Source: a virus. Taken from it: 31,009 nt of DNA. The stretch covers positions 1 to 31,009 of the IMG/VR virus record IMGVR_UViG_3300044614_001628; one strand, 5' to 3'. Positions 27,098-31,009 of this stretch are shown here, in pieces. Each line of letters starts with the position of its first letter. Position 1 is the stretch's first letter. The notes below the pieces were generated by a model. It saw nothing but the letters and a program-made list of their open reading frames with translations, made no database searches and had not been told where the DNA came from. The translations under genes were made by a program, and so were the position numbers.

Positions 27098-28543
27098 ATG
27101 GCACCAAGAAACGTAGGATTAAATTCAACATTTAATGAGCAACGTTTGGTAATAAATGAACTTTCTGTAGACGTAGATAATCTATCTAACTCTGGTTTTT
27201 TGACAGCATCAAATTTAGTAGGTTATGCAACACAAGGTTATGTAAATAATGCTTTAAATGGTTATGCGACACAAGGTTATGTAAATAATGCTTTAAATGG
27301 TTATGCGACACAAGGTTATGTAAATAGTGCAGTAACAGGTTTCATAACTTCTGGTGCTCTTATTGGTTATGCAACACAAGGTTATGTAAATAGTGCAGTG
27401 GTTGGATATGCCACTCAAGGTTATGTAAATGCTCAAATTGGAATTAGAACTTTTTCTGGAAATTACAATGATTTGACCAACAAACCGTTTATTCCAGTAA
27501 ATATAAATGACCTTTCAGATGTAAATGCTGGAGGACCATCTACAGGTCAAGTATTAAAATGGTCTGGATCGGAATGGCAGGCTGCTTCGGACTCTACTGC
27601 TGCTAGTGGTTCTGGAATTGGTTTAACTGATTTATCCGTAACAATAAATCCTGTAGGTATAAATTCTTTAGCATATAATAATTCTACGGGTATATTTTCA
27701 TTTACCCCAACAGATTTAACTGGATATGCAACTACAACTTCAATTGTAGGATTTATAACTTCTGGTTCTTTAAGTGGTTATGCCACTCAAGGATATGTCA
27801 ATAATTCCATCGTAGGATTCATAACCTCCGGTGCTTCTGGATCCAATTTAACTGGTATTATTACATCCGTAACTGCAGGTACAGGAATCACTGTTACTCA
27901 AAATATTGGCAATGTAACTATTAGTGCAACTGGAGGACAATCTTATTGGGAATCAACTGCGGTAGGAATTCATACACTTTCCAACGTCGGTATTGGAACC
28001 ACAAATCCAGTAGATAAATTAACAGTTTCTGGTAAAATACAAATTCAGCAAGATTCTGGTTCCAATAATAGAATTGTTTTTAGGGGGCAACCAGAGTCTT
28101 CTTATCGTTGGAACATTGATAATTATTCATCTTCCAATGATCTTAGAATTTTTAGAGAGGATGATGCAACTTCGGCAAATGGATACGTTGCTGTTAGTAT
28201 TACCCCAACTGGTAATTTAAGTGATGGAAAAGGCAATGTTCGTGCAGTTCCAGCAAACTCACAAACAACATCTTATACTCTAACATCATCAGACACAGGA
28301 AAGCATATTAATATAACTACTGGTGGAGTCACAGTTCCATCTGGGGTTTTCTCTGTCGGTGATACAATATCAATATACAATAACTCTTCATCCAATCAAA
28401 CGATAACACAAGGTGGATCTGTAACAATGTATTTGGCAGGAACTGCAACAACTGGAAATAGAACTTTGGCACAAAGAGGATTATGTACTATTCTCTGTGT
28501 TTCCTCCAATACATTTGTTATACTTGGAGGTGGGTTAACATAA
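27098..28543 (+). CDS. Tail-fibre protein with GYATQGYVN repeats
   Basis: This is a 481-residue fibre. AAGG at 27087-27090 supports the start. A short N-terminal segment (LNSTFNEQRLVINELSVDVD, with possible helical character) is followed by five near-tandem units of about 13 residues (GYATQGYVNNALN and variants), plus a later copy near 27776. Then come the fibre module IGLTDLSVTINPVG and the block with VGIHTLSNVGIGTTNPVDKL, closely related to blocks in the fibre at 5742-8594. The C-terminal part (YTLTSSDTGKHINITTGGVT, VGDTISIYNNSSSNQTITQG) forms a beta domain common at the tips of phage fibres. The following glycine-rich gene begins on its stop codon (TAATG), the layout of a distal fibre with its adhesin. 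It probably forms a trimeric fibre for host recognition. Confidence 0.85.
   Translation: MAPRNVGLNSTFNEQRLVINELSVDVDNLSNSGFLTASNLVGYATQGYVNNALNGYATQGYVNNALNGYATQGYVNSAVTGFITSGALIGYATQGYVNSAVVGYATQGYVNAQIGIRTFSGNYNDLTNKPFIPVNINDLSDVNAGGPSTGQVLKWSGSEWQAASDSTAASGSGIGLTDLSVTINPVGINSLAYNNSTGIFSFTPTDLTGYATTTSIVGFITSGSLSGYATQGYVNNSIVGFITSGASGSNLTGIITSVTAGTGITVTQNIGNVTISATGGQSYWESTAVGIHTLSNVGIGTTNPVDKLTVSGKIQIQQDSGSNNRIVFRGQPESSYRWNIDNYSSSNDLRIFREDDATSANGYVAVSITPTGNLSDGKGNVRAVPANSQTTSYTLTSSDTGKHINITTGGVTVPSGVFSVGDTISIYNNSSSNQTITQGGSVTMYLAGTATTGNRTLAQRGLCTILCVSSNTFVILGGGLT
27221..27439 (+). repeat. In-frame 39-base repeats coding GYATQGYVN units
   Basis: Units start at 27221, 27260, 27299, 27365 and 27404. 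The first three are directly tandem at a 39-base period; a 27-base insert (27338-27364) coding GFITSGALI precedes the fourth. Units 1 and 2 are identical apart from a third-position change, and the last is 36 bases with more divergence. A diverged copy begins at 27776. Each codes G-Y-A-T-Q-G-Y-V-N plus about four variable residues. The repeats stay in frame, so they are a protein-level repeat of the fibre shaft and a likely site of length change by recombination. Confidence 0.9.
28526..28533 (+). promoter_or_regulatory. Ribosome binding site deciding the start of the glycine-rich gene (GGAGGTGG)
   Basis: GGAGGTGG within the end of the repeat-bearing fibre gene sits ten bases before the ATG at 28543. 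It favours this start over the ATG at 28483, which lies deep in the upstream gene with no such site and would add 20 unrelated residues. Confidence 0.7.
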
Positions 28544-29397
28544 TGTCTATTGCTCAAATGTTTTTTGTAAACCCAGCAGCACTTCCTTTGAGTTGGGAAA
28601 TGCTATTAGTTGGTGGTGGTGGTGGTTCTTATGCGCCAGGTTATGGAGCAATAGATGATGATTTTATTATTTTCACTTATTCTGGTGGAGGTGGAGGCGG
28701 TGGCGTAAGAACAACAAGTGGAACCACAGAAACTGGAAGTTCTCTATATCTTACTATTGGAGGCGGAGGTGCTGCTGCTGATGGCTCAACTGGAAAAGGA
28801 AGTTCCACATATTATGCTTTAACTTCTGGCGGTGCTGCCGTATTTACATCATTAGGTGGTGGATCTGGTAGTAGTTCTGGAACGAATAAAAATGGTAGTT
28901 CTGGTGGTGGCGGTTCTCAATCATCATATTCACAATTTCCTGCAGCATATAGAACACCAGGGACAGGAACTGCGGGCGAAGGAAATAATGGTGGTAGTGT
29001 TGCTACTAATGCTGCTGGTGGCGGTGGAGGTTTTAGTGGAAGTGGTGGTAATGCTAGTTCTGGAACTGGAGGAACTGGTGGTAGTGGATATAATTTAACA
29101 ACATTTGCTGGCGGTTCTACGGTTAATCTTGGATGGGGTGGCGGTGGTGCTAGCTCAAACACATTTTCAAATAATGGTGATGGTTCAACTACATCAAGTG
29201 CTCCAGCAAATAGTGGAGGCGGTGGTCACGGTCAAACTAGTTATTCTGGATCTACTGGTGGTTCTGGCAGAATTGTAATTCGATATCCAGGAACTGTTGC
29301 TAAAGCAACTGGAGGAACAATTACGTATCAAACTGTAGGCGGAACTGCTTACGTTATACATACTTTTACAAGTTCTAATACGTTTACTGTTTTATAA
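28543..29397 (+). CDS. Polyglycine-rich adhesin-like fibre-tip protein
   Basis: This is a 284-residue protein starting MSIAQMFFVNPAALPLSWEM, chosen because GGAGGTGG precedes it and the ATG overlaps the upstream TAA (TAATG). From residue ~25 the protein alternates glycine runs (LLVGGGGGSYAPG, YSGGGGGGGVRTT, LTIGGGGAAADG, AAGGGGGFSGSGG, LGWGGGGASS, SGGGGHGQTS) with short variable loops, and closes with GRIVIRYPG and VIHTFTSSNTFTVL. Such glycine-rich domains are widespread in phage fibres and eukaryote-like surface proteins. The T4-family adhesin gp38, encoded right after the fibre gene, also uses stacked polyglycine strands that expose variable loops to the receptor. Order, overlap and composition suggest an equivalent host-range determinant, but sequence homology with gp38 cannot be claimed. 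The many repeats make it prone to variation. Confidence 0.8.
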   Translation: MSIAQMFFVNPAALPLSWEMLLVGGGGGSYAPGYGAIDDDFIIFTYSGGGGGGGVRTTSGTTETGSSLYLTIGGGGAAADGSTGKGSSTYYALTSGGAAVFTSLGGGSGSSSGTNKNGSSGGGGSQSSYSQFPAAYRTPGTGTAGEGNNGGSVATNAAGGGGGFSGSGGNASSGTGGTGGSGYNLTTFAGGSTVNLGWGGGGASSNTFSNNGDGSTTSSAPANSGGGGHGQTSYSGSTGGSGRIVIRYPGTVAKATGGTITYQTVGGTAYVIHTFTSSNTFTVL

Positions 29398-29399
29398 TC

Positions 29400-29654
29400 A
29401 TGGCACACTTTGCTAAACTAGACGAGAACAACAAAGTAATTGAAGTTATTGTAGTATCTAATGATGATATCCTTGATGAAAACGGAGAAGAATCAGAAGA
29501 AATTGGTATTCAATTCTGTAAAATGATTCAAGGAGAAAATACTAACTGGAAGCAAACCTCATATAACGGAAACATTAGAGGAAGATATGCTGGAATTGGA
29601 ATGTACTACGACGAAATTATTGATGAATTTGTTTCTATTGTAGGTGATCAATGA
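29400..29654 (+). CDS. Small conserved phage protein, function unknown
   Basis: This is an 84-residue acidic protein beginning MAHFAKLDENNKVIEVIVVS, with DENGEESEEIGIQFCKMI in the middle, then TNWKQTSYNGNIRGRYAGIG near the C-terminus. I recognise this pattern (MAHFA, ENG-x-ESE, C at the centre, then NWKQTSYNGN-I/F-R-x-x-YAGIG) as a family recurring in marine cyanophages, generally among tail and fibre genes, without an assigned function. It starts two bases after the stop of the glycine-rich protein and its stop overlaps the oxygenase start by four bases (ATGA). It is probably a virion-associated or fibre-related accessory protein. Confidence 0.75.
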   Translation: MAHFAKLDENNKVIEVIVVSNDDILDENGEESEEIGIQFCKMIQGENTNWKQTSYNGNIRGRYAGIGMYYDEIIDEFVSIVGDQ

Positions 29655-30268
29655 AAATAAAATTATTGGATTATCCATTCCCTCATGTATTGTGTGAGGA
29701 TTTTTATGATGAAAAAGAACTTGCTTTAATCTGGGAAGAAATTAAATTCTTGTCATATCCCAGCAAATTATTTAATCCAGGATTTCATCATGATCCTAGC
29801 GGAACATTGACTAGAAGTAGAGCACTCCATTTGGAAAAAGCATATTCTATAAAAGAATTATCCAATATTTTGCAAATCACTAAAAAAACTTTAGACCCTC
29901 CTTTTGTATCTACAATCATAAACAAGTGGCCTTCTTTTTTGCGCCTCAGGTTTATCGATTTAATTATGACTAAAATTAGATATTATCATAATGATGAAGG
30001 ATATAATCCCCACACAGATATTGGGCATGATTTTTTAACCTTCTCTTATTTCCATACCACACCTAAAAAGTTTAATGGTGGTGAGTTGTATTTTCCTCAA
30101 TACAACTATGAAGTGGAATGCTCCAACAATACTTTTATTTTATTACCTGGATACGTGGAGCACGGGGTAAAGAAAGTATCAATATCCGATAGTGCTTATT
30201 GGAATGGTGATGGGAGATATTGTATATCTCAGTTTATGAGTGTAAAAAATAGCGATAATTATGTCTGA
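29651..30268 (+). CDS. 2-oxoglutarate/Fe(II)-dependent oxygenase (prolyl-4-hydroxylase-like)
   Basis: This is a 205-residue enzyme-like protein. The double-stranded beta-helix motif is clear: HTD (H121, D123) and the distal H171 (GYVEHGV) would bind iron, FNGGELYFPQ (residues 141-150) is the characteristic strand, and R189 (DGRYCISQF) is the likely 2-oxoglutarate-binding arginine, though it lies farther from H171 than usual, across an inserted loop (SDSAYWNGDG). The family couples 2-oxoglutarate and O2 to hydroxylation of protein side chains or other substrates. Related oxygenases are frequent in marine T4-like phages, with unknown substrates. The ATG overlaps the upstream stop (ATGA). Position after the fibre genes suggests modification of fibre proteins or of a host-surface or metabolic substrate, which is inference. 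Confidence 0.8.
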   Translation: MKIKLLDYPFPHVLCEDFYDEKELALIWEEIKFLSYPSKLFNPGFHHDPSGTLTRSRALHLEKAYSIKELSNILQITKKTLDPPFVSTIINKWPSFLRLRFIDLIMTKIRYYHNDEGYNPHTDIGHDFLTFSYFHTTPKKFNGGELYFPQYNYEVECSNNTFILLPGYVEHGVKKVSISDSAYWNGDGRYCISQFMSVKNSDNYV

Positions 30269-30989
30269 ACAAATACATCAAATCTATCATGTATCAAGAT
30301 GTGGATCTACACTTCTTACATCTTTATTATCTAAAGTATCCAGATCTTATGCAGAACCCAGTTGGTCTTCTTCTTTATTGATTGGAGTGGATCCATATAA
30401 AAATATGAAGTCTTTTTATGGATCTGTTGTTAAATTTCCTAGTATGGTTTCTTGTTTTGAAACGAATTTTCCGGGCAAAAAAGTATTCTTATATAGACCA
30501 CTATCTCAGCATTTATGTAAAATGAAATCTGTAGATGAATTATGGATAGATCATCGTTTAAGCAAAATTGATTATATTTTTAAAAACCATAATCACCCTT
30601 TAATTAGATGGGAACCAAAAGACAATTTGGATAAAATAACATACTTGTGGATTTGTAGTGTTTTTCGTATGTTAGATCATTCTGATGTTTTATGGATAAA
30701 AACAAATGATTTTTTAAAAAATAAAGAAAGTGTTTTAAATGATGTCTGCCATCATTTTGATCTACCAAAAGTAAATGATTTTTCAATTTCAAATATAAAT
30801 GTAAAAAAATCAGGTTTTAATGGTAAAGATGATCCTATAACTGAAATATTACAAAAAGAAAAACTAGAATATACGTTTCCATCTTATGGAGTCATAGAAA
30901 CTGATATGGCTTTATTTGATACTGAAATTTCAGATATTGTTAAATTCATAGAAAATTACTTTGAGGGATTGCGAGAATTTCTATATTAA
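30261..30989 (+). CDS. Sulfotransferase-like protein
   Basis: This is a 242-residue protein. The N-terminus YHVSRCGSTLLTSLLSKV (residues 9-26) matches the 5'-phosphosulfate-binding loop of PAPS-dependent sulfotransferases (usual form S/T-R-S/C-G-S/T-T-x-L). VFLYRPLSQHLCKM around R79 and S82 fits the 3'-phosphate-binding strand-loop. WIKTNDFLKNKESVLNDVCH, then HFDLP (about 145-169), resembles the C-terminal helix segment common to the family. Such enzymes move sulfate from PAPS onto sugars, lipids or tyrosine. The protein is shorter and more diverged than typical sulfotransferases, and substrate residues cannot be assigned. It overlaps the oxygenase gene by eight bases. It could modify virion glycans or fibres, or host surface molecules. 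A different nucleotide-dependent transferase with this fold is the main alternative. Confidence 0.7.
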   Translation: MSEQIHQIYHVSRCGSTLLTSLLSKVSRSYAEPSWSSSLLIGVDPYKNMKSFYGSVVKFPSMVSCFETNFPGKKVFLYRPLSQHLCKMKSVDELWIDHRLSKIDYIFKNHNHPLIRWEPKDNLDKITYLWICSVFRMLDHSDVLWIKTNDFLKNKESVLNDVCHHFDLPKVNDFSISNINVKKSGFNGKDDPITEILQKEKLEYTFPSYGVIETDMALFDTEISDIVKFIENYFEGLREFLY

Positions 30990-31009
30990 ATCAAATTAAA
31001 TGAAAAAAC

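Noticed and set aside
27221-27439. Possible CRISPR-like repeat array
   Set aside because: The units are directly tandem without unique spacers, remain in frame and encode a clear protein repeat.
28483-28542. Upstream ATG that would extend the glycine-rich protein by 20 residues
   Set aside because: The added residues (MYYSLCFLQYICYTWRWVNI) are an out-of-frame reading of the fibre gene and have no ribosome binding site, whereas GGAGGTGG precedes the ATG at 28543.
28500-28560. Programmed frameshift fusing the repeat-bearing fibre with the glycine-rich protein
   Set aside because: No slippery heptamer or downstream structure is visible, and a good ribosome site with a stop/start overlap explains the arrangement.
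28856-29162. Overlapping open frames on both strands inside the glycine-rich gene
   Set aside because: They read valine-rich or proline-rich shadows of glycine codons and have no start signal; open frames are expected over GGT/GGA-rich DNA.
31000-31009. Possible start of another gene at the right edge (ATGAAAAAA)
   Set aside because: Only three codons are visible and no ribosome binding site precedes it, so the call cannot be supported.

Overview
The window is one continuous stretch of tail, baseplate and fibre genes from a large T4-like (myovirus-type) phage, most likely a marine one infecting picocyanobacteria or similar ocean bacteria. I infer this from several things: a very AT-rich sequence (roughly 30% G+C by eye), every gene on the + strand with overlaps or tiny gaps, a recognisable T4-type baseplate wedge protein gp8, a giant DUF4815-type structural protein directly after it, T4-late-type promoter motifs (TATAAATA), and many small and large virion proteins of the kind known from marine cyanophages. 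There are no replication genes, tRNAs, insertion sequences, CRISPR arrays or minus-strand genes that I can support.

Layout. Positions 2-5710: the 3' part of a giant structural protein (at least 1902 residues, 5' end outside the window) with a YHYH domain. 5742-8594: a modular tail-fibre protein. 8602-10065 and 10065-10325: two conserved-looking structural proteins of unknown function. 10331-15175: a 1614-residue structural protein with an Asp-box beta-propeller. 15221-16777: gp8, baseplate wedge. 16784-24319: a 2511-residue DUF4815-type protein. 24319-25571: three small genes (coiled coil, Ig-like adaptor, beta-domain tip-like protein). 25643-27022: a fibre-like protein in its own transcription unit, with a perfect late promoter, strong ribosome binding site and Rho-independent terminator. 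27098-28543: a repeat-bearing fibre. 28543-29397: a polyglycine-rich adhesin-like protein. 29400-30989: a small conserved phage protein, a 2-oxoglutarate/Fe(II) oxygenase and a sulfotransferase-like protein, the last two joined by start/stop overlaps.

How the genes fit together. The first two thirds should build the baseplate wedge and the proteins decorating it. The last third should build the receptor-binding fibres, followed by a small enzyme cassette that could modify virion or host-surface molecules. The most striking sequence-level feature is module sharing. A short beta motif ending in G-x-G-Y recurs in four different large proteins and is even inserted into gp8. A second module beginning D-D-I/F-S-x-Q-F recurs in three proteins. 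A fibre module (NVGIGTT-type) recurs within and between two fibre genes. All functional names rest on reading motifs and gene order; no database search was possible.
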